Shown in pieces: positions 1 to 7,436 of a stretch of DNA of 64,000 nt. The notes under the pieces were generated by a model that worked only from the letters and a program-made list of their open reading frames with translations, had not been told where the DNA came from and made no database searches. This DNA comes from Nocardiopsis ganjiahuensis DSM 45031 (GTDB taxonomy: Bacteria > Actinomycetota > Actinomycetes > Streptosporangiales > Streptosporangiaceae), in NCBI RefSeq assembly GCF_000341085.1, contig NZ_ANBA01000013.1, positions 1-64,000 on the forward strand, written 5' to 3'. The position numbers and the translations under genes were made by a program. The stretch's first letter is position 1, and every line of letters begins with the position of its first letter.

Positions 1-96
1 CTGGTGCACAACAAGTGGCGGTTGCGGGTGATCGAGCGGGACCACCCGTCCCTGTTCATGGAGGCCCTGCTCGCCGGCGGCGTCGAGGAGGAGTAA
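1..96 (+). CDS. C-terminal fragment of an unidentified protein
   Basis: The window opens inside a reading frame that runs for 31 codons to a TAA. The visible tail is hydrophilic and ends in three glutamates after a small Gly-Gly turn (ending GGVEEE). Too little is present to name a family. The gene is read toward citrate synthase but is separated from it by about 815 bases, so it is unlikely to be co-transcribed with it. Codon use is normal for the window. Confidence 0.5.
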   Translation: MVHNKWRLRVIERDHPSLFMEALLAGGVEEE

Positions 97-911
97 CCGT
101 CGGAGCGGGCCGTCCCTGGTCAGCCCGTTCGCGGTTAAGTCACCGGCCCGCCACGGCGTCCGGATTTTCCGGCAAAGCCCGTTCGCATTGTTTACCCCGA
201 GTGAATAGCAGTCACCCGCTGTCGACTTCGGTTCTGTTCGGCGGGTCGAATGGCGTCCCCCTTCGGGGTTGTCGGCCAGGGGCCGCCCGGAAGGGGTGGG
301 CGCGGGCTCCGTCACGTGTGTGAACTCTCGTGCCCGGGGCACATACCCAGGTCCCTGGAGCGGCAGGGAAGGGTGCTCAGAGGTAGGCCCGGGGGCGGCG
401 GAAGCCGTGGCAGAGGCCAAGATCACCGAGTCGAGGGCACCCCGCGTCAACCCTTGTGATCAGGGCGAAGGTAACCTGATGACAGGCCGCTAGGGCGTGT
501 TCGAACACCTGGCCGCACCGGGCTCCGTTCGGGATTGTCCGCATCTGTGAAGTGCGGGCCGAAGAGGTGGGCCGGAGCGGATTCCGCAGGGGTCCGGCGC
601 GCCCAGGGGACCGGTTCAGGAGGCGTGGACCGGCAACGGGAGAACCCCGTCGCCGTCCTTGACGTCTCAGGGCGATCACGGCGTTATCGACGTTCGGCAA
701 AGTCTGTAAATCTTCACTGTGCGGTAATTCTGATCACGTCTGGGTATGTGTTGCATGTCACCTGTTCGTGAATCGGTGAAACTTATATGATTTTGCTTAA
801 CAGTCGTTTAACAAAACAGAACAATAACGAGTGAATCAAGAACGTGGCGGCGGATCGCCCCGCGTCTGACGCACCTCACGTATCCCCCGCCTGGAAAGGT
901 TGACCTCGGGC
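97..911. other. Long non-coding spacer upstream of citrate synthase
   Basis: No convincing gene is visible on either strand; short open frames here lack ribosome sites and family resemblance. The left two thirds are GC-rich with several small inverted repeats, for example TCCCTG at 352-357 facing CAGGGA at 364-369, and ATCAGG at 459-464 facing CCTGAT at 475-480. From about 690 to 840 the base composition drops sharply to AT-rich, including TATATGAT near 784 and TTAAC repeats around 797-812. The promoter of the downstream gene very likely lies there, although I cannot fix a clean -35/-10 pair. A structured leader RNA is possible but unproven. Confidence 0.5.
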
Positions 912-2198
912 ATGAGCGATGACAAAGAGCGCACGGTGGAGCTCCACTACGAGGGCGGCGTGCTGAAGCTGCCGGTTTTCACCGGTACCGAGGGTGAGAG
1001 CACCATCGAGCTGAAGACCCTGCTGGGGTCGACCGGTATGACGACCCTGGACCCGGGGTTCGGCAACACCGCTTCGTGCAGCTCGAAGATCACCTATATC
1101 GACGGCGCCGCCGGCATCCTGCGTTACCGCGGGTACCCGATCGAGGACCTCGCGGTGCACAGCACCTTCCTGGAGACCGCCTACCTGGTGATCTACGGCG
1201 AGCTGCCGGAGCCCGGCCAGCTCAAGGAGTTCTCGGACAAGCTCCGCGACAACTCCGACATCCCGGCCGAGATGGGCGCGTTCATCGACGCGATGCCCCG
1301 CAACGGCCACCCCATGGCGCTGATCGCCAGCGCCGTGAACACCCTCGCCGCGTACTACGACGACAGCGTCGACCCGTCCGACGAGAACCAGGTCGAGCTC
1401 GCCACGATCCGGCTGATGGCCAAGCTGCCGACGATCGCGGCCCGCATCTACCGCAACTCGATCGGTGAGACGCCGATCGACCCGGACGCCTCGCTCGACT
1501 ACGTCGACAACTTCATCCGGATGACCTTCGGCGACAAGGCTCCCACCGGTGAGCTCGGCGAGCTGTTCAACAAGGCCGTCGGCATGCTGCTCGTCCTGCA
1601 CGCCGACCATGAGCTGAACTGCTCCACCGCCACCGTGCGCGTGGTCGGTTCCTCGCAGGCCGACATCTACGCCAGCGTCGCCTCCGGCGTCAACGCCCTG
1701 TCCGGCCCGTCCCACGGCGGCGCCAACCAGGCCGTTCTGGAGATGCTCGAGGAGATCCGCGACTCCGGTATCTCCATCGAGGACTTCCTGGAGAAGGTCA
1801 AGGCCCGCGAGATGCGTCTCATGGGCTTCGGCCACCGGGTCTACAAGAACTTCGACCCGCGCAGCAAGGAGATCAAGGTTCTGGCCAGCCAGATCCTCGA
1901 CCGGCACGAGAACCCCGACGAGCTCTTCGCGCTCGCCCTCAAGCTCGAGGCCGCCGCGCTCCAGGACTCGTACTTCACGGACCGCAAGCTGTACCCGAAC
2001 GTCGACTTCTACACCGGCGTCATCTACCGCACCATGGGCTTCCCGAGCAACATGTTCACCGTGCTGTTCGCCATCGGCCGCCTGCCCGGCTGGGTCGCCC
2101 ACTACCGCGAGCAGCTGAACGACCCGGCCTTCCGGATCGCGCGCCCGCGTCAGCACTACATCGGCTCCGCCGAGCGCCGCTACCCCGGTCAGGGCTGA
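912..2198 (+). CDS. gltA: Citrate synthase (type II)
   Basis: This is a cytoplasmic TCA-cycle enzyme that condenses oxaloacetate with acetyl-CoA to give citrate. The 428-residue product is a normal length for hexameric bacterial citrate synthases. The catalytic triad is visible: His268 in GPSHGGAN, His308 in GFGHRVYKNFDPR and Asp365 in NVDFYTG, matching His264/His305/Asp362 of E. coli. The C-terminal substrate-binding arginine region (RIARPRQHYIG) is intact. I chose the ATG at 912, about 12 bases after GGAAAGG; an in-frame TTG at 900 lies too close to that site. The gene is monocistronic, with a perfect hairpin just after the stop. Confidence 0.97.
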   Translation: MSDDKERTVELHYEGGVLKLPVFTGTEGESTIELKTLLGSTGMTTLDPGFGNTASCSSKITYIDGAAGILRYRGYPIEDLAVHSTFLETAYLVIYGELPEPGQLKEFSDKLRDNSDIPAEMGAFIDAMPRNGHPMALIASAVNTLAAYYDDSVDPSDENQVELATIRLMAKLPTIAARIYRNSIGETPIDPDASLDYVDNFIRMTFGDKAPTGELGELFNKAVGMLLVLHADHELNCSTATVRVVGSSQADIYASVASGVNALSGPSHGGANQAVLEMLEEIRDSGISIEDFLEKVKAREMRLMGFGHRVYKNFDPRSKEIKVLASQILDRHENPDELFALALKLEAAALQDSYFTDRKLYPNVDFYTGVIYRTMGFPSNMFTVLFAIGRLPGWVAHYREQLNDPAFRIARPRQHYIGSAERRYPGQG

Positions 2199-2219
2199 CC
2201 CTCACCTGAGTACCTCGAC

Positions 2220-2250
2220 CGCCCGCCCACGTCATCGACGAGGGCGGGCG
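2220..2250 (+). terminator. Hairpin terminator after gltA
   Basis: A perfect 9-bp inverted repeat (CGCCCGCCC / GGGCGGGCG) encloses a 13-base loop 21 bases after the gltA stop codon and is followed by TTCG. This is a typical short-tailed actinobacterial terminator. Confidence 0.75.
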
Positions 2251-2430
2251 TTCGTGCGTCCGGGGCCGGGGCGGCACGCGCTCAGGAGGTGTGCCCGGTT
2301 CCGTACCGGGTGCAGAACCTCCCTTTCCTTGCATTTTGCGTACTTTCTGTCATCGGTGTGCGACGTTGAGGGAAGTTGCAAAGGGCGGACCCGCACACGA
2401 GCGGGACCGCACGAGGGAGGGGGCCTGACT

Positions 2431-3321
2431 ATGGTCCGGAACGCATTGGCCGGTGACATGCTCGGAGAGCTGAGCCGGAACTGGTGGGTCGTGGTCCTAC
2501 GCGGTGTCGCAGCGGTGATCTTCGGCCTGCTCGCTCTCATCTGGCCGGGCATGACCATGGTCGCCCTGGCAGTGGTCTTCGGTGCCTTCGCACTCGTGGA
2601 CGGTGTCGCACTGGCCTTCACCGCCTACCGCTCGGCGCCGGGGACCCGCATGCCCCTGGCCCTCCAGTCGGGGCTCGCGATCCTCGCGGGCCTGCTCGCC
2701 CTGATCTGGCCGATGGCCGCGGTGGTCGCACTCGTCTTCCTGATCGGTGCGTGGGCCGTCGTCACCGGTGTCGCCGAAATCGTCACCGCCGTGCGGCTGC
2801 GCGCCCGCATCAGCTCCGAGTGGCTGCTGATCTTCGTCGGTGCCCTCTCGGTCATCTTCGGACTCATGCTGTGGTTCTGGCCGCTGGCGGGTGCCGGGGC
2901 CATCGTCCTGGTCGTCGGTGTCTACGCGATCGTGTTCGGTGTGGTCATGGTGGTCGCGGGCTTCCGGCTGCGCGGCGCCGCCGACGAGGCCGTGTCCGCG
3001 GAGGAGCGCGGCACGGCGGCCGACGCCGGGGACCTCGGCGGGTCGGGTGAGTCCATGGACGCTGCCGGGGAGAACTCCGGCGCTGCCGCCGACACGACCG
3101 CCGGTACGGCCGCCGGGGCGACCGTCGCGGACCCCGAGGCCGGGGAGCGGCCGGTGAGCGCTTTCGACGAGGGTTACGCGGGCGGCTACACCGACGGCTA
3201 CCGGGGAGGGCCGGGGGAGACCGAACAGAGGCCCGGGGACGCCGAGGACGAGACCGCCGCACCCAGGAGCGGCCGCCACCGGGCTCCGAAGGACAGTCCC
3301 GACGACCCGGGCAACCTGTGA
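2431..3321 (+). CDS. HdeD family (DUF308) membrane protein
   Basis: The first 190 residues form about six hydrophobic helices in three HdeD-like repeats, each a hairpin ending in an aromatic or Pro-Gly motif such as LIWPGM and LIWPMA. The family is named for E. coli HdeD, linked to acid resistance, but its biochemical role is unknown. The last ~100 residues are a low-complexity Ala/Gly/Glu/Asp-rich cytoplasmic tail, unusual in length. The ATG at 2431 follows a strong GGGAGGGGG site; an earlier in-frame ATG would add a charged non-membrane leader and has no ribosome site. A relatively AT-rich stretch (about 2320-2360) precedes the gene and may hold its promoter. Confidence 0.85.
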   Translation: MVRNALAGDMLGELSRNWWVVVLRGVAAVIFGLLALIWPGMTMVALAVVFGAFALVDGVALAFTAYRSAPGTRMPLALQSGLAILAGLLALIWPMAAVVALVFLIGAWAVVTGVAEIVTAVRLRARISSEWLLIFVGALSVIFGLMLWFWPLAGAGAIVLVVGVYAIVFGVVMVVAGFRLRGAADEAVSAEERGTAADAGDLGGSGESMDAAGENSGAAADTTAGTAAGATVADPEAGERPVSAFDEGYAGGYTDGYRGGPGETEQRPGDAEDETAAPRSGRHRAPKDSPDDPGNL

Positions 3322-3323
3322 GA

Positions 3324-3343
3324 CCGGGCAGCGGTGAGCCCGG
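3324..3343. terminator. Weak hairpin between convergent genes
   Basis: A CCGGGC / GCCCGG repeat with an 8-base loop follows the HdeD stop codon and lies in front of the end of the convergent ABM-domain gene. The stem is only 6 bp, so termination here is plausible but not certain. Confidence 0.4.
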
Positions 3344-3367
3344 GCACCCGTAGGGGGCCGGAGGGCC

Positions 3368-3661
3368 TCATCCCTCGCTGACGAGGAGGGGGCCGAGCCG
3401 GTCGACCTGGCTTCCGGGGACGACCAGCCCGGCCTTCTCCTCCTGCCATGCCAGGAAGTGCGGGGTCAGCCGGTGCGCCGCCAGCGCGGCCTCGTCCGCG
3501 AACACCTCGTACACCCAGAAGGCGTGGGGGTCCTCGGGATCGCCGACGACGTCGAAGCGCAGGCAGCCGGGCTCGTCCCGCAGGGCACGGGCGGCGTTGC
3601 GGGAGATCCCGGCGAGGAACGCGTCACGGCTGCCGGGCCGGACCCGGATCGAGATGACCAG
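3368..3661 (-). CDS. ABM-domain (quinol monooxygenase-like) protein, start unclear
   Basis: The minus-strand reading ends in a TGA at 3368-3370. It encodes a ~97-residue protein with the antibiotic-biosynthesis-monooxygenase fold signature: a beta strand ISIRVRPG, then GISRNAARALRDEPGCLRFDVV, then FWVYEVFADEAALAAH and a HFLAW motif. YgiN-type members of this family oxidise quinols or act on polyketides. The frame is open upstream to a TAG near 3747 but holds no ATG, GTG or TTG in front of the conserved part. The only near-start codon is CTG at 3661-3659, and it lacks a ribosome site. Either it uses a rare start or the 5' end has been damaged. The downstream coding quality is good. Confidence 0.55.
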   Translation of the reverse strand: MVISIRVRPGSRDAFLAGISRNAARALRDEPGCLRFDVVGDPEDPHAFWVYEVFADEAALAAHRLTPHFLAWQEEKAGLVVPGSQVDRLGPLLVSEG

Positions 3662-3714
3662 TGAGACGGGGGAAGCGGAGATGATCCGGCTCCGTTTCGG
3701 TAGGGGAAGCCCTG

Positions 3715-3752
3715 AAAAGCGTTGGACGGCCGTGGGAGGCCTGGTCTAGCGT
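3715..3752 (+). promoter_or_regulatory. Candidate WhiB7-type promoter of the macrolide glycosyltransferase
   Basis: An A-tract (3715-3718) lies three bases upstream of TTGGAC (3722-3727), followed 19 bases later by TAGCGT (3747-3752). An A/T-rich patch just upstream of the -35 box is the mark of WhiB7/WblC-dependent promoters of antibiotic-resistance genes in actinobacteria. The start point would fall at or next to the ATG at 3760, giving a leaderless first ORF. The 19-base spacer is at the upper limit, so the call is an inference. Confidence 0.5.
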
Positions 3753-3759
3753 AGAGGCC

Positions 3760-3789
3760 ATGTACTTCCAGCAACTGATCTACGGCTAG
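3760..3789 (+). CDS. Nine-residue leader peptide (MYFQQLIYG)
   Basis: A complete ATG-to-TAG ORF encoding MYFQQLIYG begins about 7 bases after the TAGCGT -10 box, so it can be translated as a leaderless message. It stands 86 bases upstream of a macrolide glycosyltransferase gene. Its codons for the end of Met through Gln4 (3762-3771) are complementary to the glycosyltransferase ribosome-binding region (3863-3874). This is the arrangement expected for drug-induced ribosome stalling that relieves translational attenuation. Inducible erm genes and the whiB7 upstream ORF are established precedents for such leaders, though this peptide sequence is not one I recognise. Confidence 0.6.
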   Translation: MYFQQLIYG

Positions 3790-3874
3790 GAGCCCGGCGT
3801 CCACGACGCCGCGCGCCGTCCCCAGGGGACCGGCGCCCCTCAGCCCTACCCGTAGACAGAACCTGGAGAAGTAC
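3762..3874 (+). promoter_or_regulatory. Candidate translational/transcriptional attenuator
   Basis: The long-range pairing is GTACTTCCAG (3762-3771, in the leader ORF) with CTGGA-GA-AGTAC (3863-3874). That is ten base pairs with a two-base bulge, and it buries the GGAGAAG ribosome site of the GTG at 3876. Between them lie a GGCGTC/GACGCC hairpin (3796-3810) and two mutually exclusive stems that share GGGGAC. One pairs it leftward with GTCCCC and the flanking GCGCC (3813-3836, one bulged C); the other pairs GGGG with CCCC (3825-3839). A ribosome stalled on the leader would break the long-range pairing. Structure is by eye only. Confidence 0.55.
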
Positions 3875-3875
3875 T

Positions 3876-5075
3876 GTGACCCGTCGCCTTCACATCGCCA
3901 TGGTCGGGGTCCCCGCCGTGAGCCACGTCCTGCCCAGCCTGGAGATCATCCGTGAGCTGGTCGACCGGGGCCACCGCGTCACCTACGCCAACGACCCCGT
4001 GGACCGTGTCGGTGACCTGATCGCCTCGACCGGTGCCGAACTCGTCCCCTTCACGACCACCCTGCCCACCGGGGACGAGGAGTGGACCGACGACCCGATC
4101 GAGGGCATGGACATCTTCCTCGACGACGCGATCAACTCCCTTCCCGTCCTGCGCGACTCCTACGGCAACGACCGCCCCGACGTCTTCCTGTACGACATCG
4201 GCGGCTACTCCGCGCGGGTCATGGCGATCAACTGGGGAATCCCCTCCGTACAGCTCTCCCCGACCTACGTGGCCTGGGCGGACTACGCGGACACCGTCAT
4301 GGAGTGGCTGCGCACGCAGCCCGGGGCGGCCGAGCACCACGCCAAGTTCGACTCCTGGCTGGCCGAGAACGGGATCACGGAACTGGACCACTCGAACTTC
4401 GCCGGGGTGCCGGAGCGGGCCCTGGCGATGATCCCGCGTGAGATGCAGCCGTACGCCGAGACCGTCTCGGACGCGGTCACGTTCGTGGGGCCCTGCCTCG
4501 GCCGGCGTGCGGACCAGGGCGTCTGGACCAGGCCCGAGGGTGCGGAGCGGGTCCTGCTGGTCTCCCTGGGGTCGGCCTACACCAAGCTGCCCGACTTCTA
4601 CCGCACGTGCCTGAAGGCCTTCGGCGACCTGCCCGGCTGGCACGTGGTGCTCCAGGTCGGCAAGTACGTGAGCGCGGAGGACCTGGGGGAGGTTCCGGGC
4701 AACGTCGAGGTCCGCTCCTGGGTGCCGCAGTTGGACATCCTCCGCCAGGCGGACGCCTTCGTCACCCACGCGGGGATGGGCGGTTCCAGCGAGGGCCTGT
4801 ACACGGCCACGCCGATGATCGCGGTGCCCCAGGCCACCGACCAGTTCGACAACGCCGACCGCCTCCAGGAGATCGGGGTGGCCCGTCGGATCGACACCGG
4901 GGACGCCACGGCCGAGACGCTGCGCGCGGCGCTGCTCGAGCTGGCCTCGGACCCGGAGGTGGCCGAGCGCCTGGCCGGGATCAGCGCCCGGCTCCAGGAC
5001 AGCGGTGCCTCCTACGCGGCCGACCTGATCGAGGCCGAGGCGGTCAGCGCCGCCGAGCGGTCCCGCGTCCGGTAG
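3876..5075 (+). CDS. Macrolide glycosyltransferase (OleD/MGT family)
   Basis: This GT1-family, GT-B-fold enzyme has 399 residues, close to Streptomyces OleD and Mgt, which inactivate macrolides by attaching a glucose from UDP-glucose. The acceptor domain begins HIAMVGVPAVSHVLPS, with the expected catalytic His17 and its partner Asp107 in LYDIGGYSAR. The nucleotide-sugar domain contains WVPQLDILRQADAFVTHAGMGGSSEGL followed by PQATDQFDNA, the PSPG-like binding loop. It starts at GTG 3876 with GGAGAAG just upstream. No glycosidase or macrolide biosynthesis genes are nearby, so self- or environmental resistance is more likely than biosynthesis. The leader ORF and attenuator upstream support drug induction. 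Confidence 0.9.
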   Translation: MTRRLHIAMVGVPAVSHVLPSLEIIRELVDRGHRVTYANDPVDRVGDLIASTGAELVPFTTTLPTGDEEWTDDPIEGMDIFLDDAINSLPVLRDSYGNDRPDVFLYDIGGYSARVMAINWGIPSVQLSPTYVAWADYADTVMEWLRTQPGAAEHHAKFDSWLAENGITELDHSNFAGVPERALAMIPREMQPYAETVSDAVTFVGPCLGRRADQGVWTRPEGAERVLLVSLGSAYTKLPDFYRTCLKAFGDLPGWHVVLQVGKYVSAEDLGEVPGNVEVRSWVPQLDILRQADAFVTHAGMGGSSEGLYTATPMIAVPQATDQFDNADRLQEIGVARRIDTGDATAETLRAALLELASDPEVAERLAGISARLQDSGASYAADLIEAEAVSAAERSRVR

Positions 5076-5116
5076 CCCCGGCGGGCCGGCGGCCCTTCCG
5101 CAACACCCTTCACCAC

Positions 5117-5161
5117 CACGGCGGTGCGCCCCACCCCTCGCGGGTGCGGCGCACCGCCGTG
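5117..5161 (+). terminator. Long hairpin after the glycosyltransferase
   Basis: A perfect 14-bp inverted repeat (CACGGCGGTGCGCC at 5117-5130 and its complement at 5148-5161) contains a further CACCC/GGGTG stem inside its loop. It separates the glycosyltransferase from the ATPase gene, so the two are probably not a simple operon. Confidence 0.7.
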
Positions 5162-5202
5162 CCCCCTCGCGACCGAACCCGAGTCCACCAGGAGGAACAA
5201 CC

Positions 5203-5742
5203 ATGGATCACCTCGTCGTCGTCACCGGTGGCCCGGGCTCGGGCAAGACGGCACTGATCGACCACCTGGCCGGGCGCGGGTACGGGCGCACGGTCGAGGC
5301 GGGGCGGGCGATCATCCGCGACCAGCGGGAGATCGACGGCCCCGGCCTGGCCTGGCGGGACGACGCCCTGTTCGCCGAGCTCATGCTGGCCTGGGACATG
5401 CGCTCGCACCGTGAGGCCGCCGGGCACGACGGGCTCGTGTTCTGCGACCGGGGCGTGCCGGACACGGTCGGCTACTTCCTGCTGCGCGGCCTCCCGGTCC
5501 CCGGACACGTGCGGGCGGCGACCCGCCGGTTCCGCTACCGCCGCACGGTGTTCGCGGCCCCTCCCTGGCCGGAGATCTTCACCGGGGACACCGAACGCCA
5601 CCAGTCGCCGGAGGAGGCCGAACGGACCTACGAGGCGATGTGCGCGGCCTACCCCGACTGCGGGTACGAGCTCGTCACCCTGCCCCGGGTACCGGTCGCC
5701 GAACGCGCGAGGTTCGTCCTGGACCGCGTCGGGGAGCCCTGA
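5203..5742 (+). CDS. AAA family P-loop ATPase/kinase-like protein
   Basis: A 179-residue cytoplasmic protein of the AAA_28/predicted ATPase group. The Walker A motif GGPGSGKT spans residues 9-16, and a Walker-B-like LVFCDRGVPD lies near residue 85. The region around WPEIF and TERHQSPEEAERTYEAM resembles the lid of nucleoside/small-molecule kinases. The substrate is unknown; members often sit beside resistance or unrelated genes. AGGAGG stands 8 bases before the ATG. It ends 20 bases from the convergent HhH gene. Confidence 0.8.
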   Translation: MDHLVVVTGGPGSGKTALIDHLAGRGYGRTVEAGRAIIRDQREIDGPGLAWRDDALFAELMLAWDMRSHREAAGHDGLVFCDRGVPDTVGYFLLRGLPVPGHVRAATRRFRYRRTVFAAPPWPEIFTGDTERHQSPEEAERTYEAMCAAYPDCGYELVTLPRVPVAERARFVLDRVGEP

Positions 5743-5762
5743 GCCCTCCCGGCCCGGACACG

Positions 5763-5960
5763 TCAGGCCTCCAGCGACATGCCACGGGCGTTCAGCAGGT
5801 CGCTCAGGATGTCGGTCCCCGTCGGTCCCATTCCGTGCAGTTCCAGCAGGTCGCTCTCGCTCACTCCGTCCAGCTGTTCCAACCGTGTGTATCCGGCGTG
5901 GGCCAGGGCCCGCTGGGCCGGGGCGCCGATGCCGGGGAACTCTTCGTCTGCTCTGTCCAT
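5763..5960 (-). CDS. Small helix-hairpin-helix protein
   Basis: From the ATG at 5960 the product has 65 residues: FPGIGAPAQRALAHAGYTRLEQLDGVSESDLLELHGMGPTGTDIL is a pair of helix-hairpin-helix motifs, a fold that usually binds DNA backbone non-specifically. I give only the family-level call; stand-alone HhH proteins of this size are common in actinobacteria and uncharacterised. No good ribosome site precedes the ATG at 5960; an in-frame ATG at 6026 would add 22 residues encoded partly by a tandem repeat, so the start is uncertain and the gene may be leaderless. Confidence 0.7.
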   Translation of the reverse strand: MDRADEEFPGIGAPAQRALAHAGYTRLEQLDGVSESDLLELHGMGPTGTDILSDLLNARGMSLEA

Positions 5961-6015
5961 GTGGTTGTCGTACCCAGTGCATGGGATGCCTGAGATGACG
6001 TGTGTGTTGCGGTTG

Positions 6016-6040
6016 TGGCCGTTCATGGCCGTTCACGGCC
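6016..6040. repeat. 10-bp tandem repeat
   Basis: TGGCCGTTCA is repeated at 6016-6025 and 6026-6035, with a partial third copy beginning CGGCC. It lies between the divergent HhH gene and the coiled-coil/pknG operon, and could be a protein-binding site or a simple slippage repeat. Confidence 0.5.
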
Positions 6041-6080
6041 GGAAAACGCGTAGTCCCTTGTGGTTCGGGGTGTGCCCGGC

Positions 6081-6112
6081 CACACTCTTGTCCTAGGTAA
6101 AGGGAGAGTGTG
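6081..6112. promoter_or_regulatory. Inverted repeat spanning a -10-like box upstream of the pknG operon
   Basis: A perfect 8-bp inverted repeat, CACACTCT (6081-6088) and AGAGTGTG (6105-6112), brackets TAGGTA (6094-6099), a plausible -10 hexamer for the operon starting at 6180. This geometry suggests an operator over the promoter. I see no consensus -35 box 17 bases upstream, so activator dependence is possible. Confidence 0.45.
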
Positions 6113-6179
6113 CGGTGGGACGGTCCGTCGGGGGGTGATTCGTCAGGTGGCGAGGGCTTCTGGGTCAGGTGTGCCGCCG

Positions 6180-7436
6180 ATGAGCTGGGAGGGCATCGAC
6201 CACGCGCTCAACCGTGTCCGCGGAGAGGCCGACCGCATCGCGCTCAACCTCGCCGACCTGGACCGACATGTGGGGCACCGGCTGCTCAAGGACGCCGACC
6301 TGGTCGGCGAGACCAGGAGCCGATGGGAGCGCGCCTCCTTCCACGTCCACAGGCTGTGGAAGGTGCACGGCGTCTTCGCGGCCGTGGTCGACCGGGCGGT
6401 CCGGATCCGTGAGAACGGCGGCGGGGACCCGCAGGGCGAGCTCTCGTTCCTGCTGACGGGCGAGTCCGTCCCCCTTCCCCTGGCCGAACAGCCCCTGCAC
6501 GAGCGCGGCCTGCTCGACTCCGACACCGAACACGTCTCCCTGGCCGAGGCCACCGCGCGCATGTCCGCCGACTACGAGGAGGCCACGGAGGTCATCTCGG
6601 CGGCGGAGACCGCCTGGGACGCCCTGCACCCCAGGCTCGGGGAGCTGGAGGCCATGTGGCAGGAGGTCGGCACCCTCTCGGACCTGGTCGAACTGGGCGA
6701 GGAGGAGCACGAGGAACTCCGTGAACGGCTGTTCCGGGTGGGCGAGACCGTCCGCCGCGACCCGCTCGCCCTGGTCGTCGACACCCGCGTCGACACCTCG
6801 TCCCTGGACCGCCTCAGAGGGCTCCTGGACCGGACCAGGGGCGAACTCCGCGACGCGCTGCGGATGCGCGACTCCTACACCGAGAGCGTCGAGCGCCTGG
6901 TCTCGGCCATCGACGACGTCGAGCAGGTCGTCCGGCGCGCCCGGGAACTGCGCGCCCGGGTCGTCGCGAAGGTCTCCTCCCCGCCGGCCGTGGACGTCCC
7001 CGACCCGGTCCCGGATCTGCGCGACGCGGTGAAGGAGATGGACGTCCTGCGCTCCCGGGGCGACTGGCGAGGACTGGGCGCCCGGCTGGGACAGATCCAG
7101 CACGCCGTCCACCAGGCCCGCGACGACGCGCGCGGACGGGAGCACAACCTGTCCGGGCTCCTCCAGCGCCGGGCCGAGCTCCGCGGCCGGCTGGACGCCT
7201 TCCGGGCCCGCGCGGTCCGCCTGGGCCTGGCCGAGCACGAGCGGCTCACCGAACTCCACGGGCGCGCGCACTGGGAACTGTGGAACGCCCCCTGTGACCT
7301 GCGGGCAGCCACCGTGGCGCTCTCCGCGTACCAGCGGACGCTCCAGGAACTTTCAGGAACCGAAACCCCGGCGAGCAGAACCACACGGGGAAACGGAGCG
7401 TCAGACGGCGAGACTGATGGTGGTGTGAGCAGATGA
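6180..7436 (+). CDS. Coiled-coil protein of the pknG operon
   Basis: A 418-residue, strongly charged, mostly helical cytoplasmic protein with long heptad-like stretches, for example around residues 120-190, 220-260 and 320-370. There is no signal peptide or membrane segment and I recognise no domain family. The last ~30 residues are polar and disordered. It begins the operon and its TGA overlaps the pknG ATG by four bases, indicating translational coupling. A role as scaffold or kinase substrate for the downstream kinase/phosphatase/FHA set is an inference from position. The ATG at 6180 is chosen over upstream in-frame starts because those add a non-helical Gly/Arg leader; its ribosome site is weak. 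Confidence 0.75.
   Translation: MSWEGIDHALNRVRGEADRIALNLADLDRHVGHRLLKDADLVGETRSRWERASFHVHRLWKVHGVFAAVVDRAVRIRENGGGDPQGELSFLLTGESVPLPLAEQPLHERGLLDSDTEHVSLAEATARMSADYEEATEVISAAETAWDALHPRLGELEAMWQEVGTLSDLVELGEEEHEELRERLFRVGETVRRDPLALVVDTRVDTSSLDRLRGLLDRTRGELRDALRMRDSYTESVERLVSAIDDVEQVVRRARELRARVVAKVSSPPAVDVPDPVPDLRDAVKEMDVLRSRGDWRGLGARLGQIQHAVHQARDDARGREHNLSGLLQRRAELRGRLDAFRARAVRLGLAEHERLTELHGRAHWELWNAPCDLRAATVALSAYQRTLQELSGTETPASRTTRGNGASDGETDGGVSR

Noticed and set aside
460..660. A tRNA-like GTTCGAAC box at about 499 in the spacer before gltA
   Set aside because: I could not pair an acceptor stem, D arm and anticodon arm around it; it looks like chance.
876..2156. Long minus-strand frame opposite citrate synthase
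   Set aside because: Val/Gly/His-rich shadow of a highly conserved enzyme.
3466..3804. A 112-codon minus frame overlapping the glycosyltransferase leader
   Set aside because: It lies in a different frame from the ABM domain and has a Ser/Pro/Gly-rich shadow composition.
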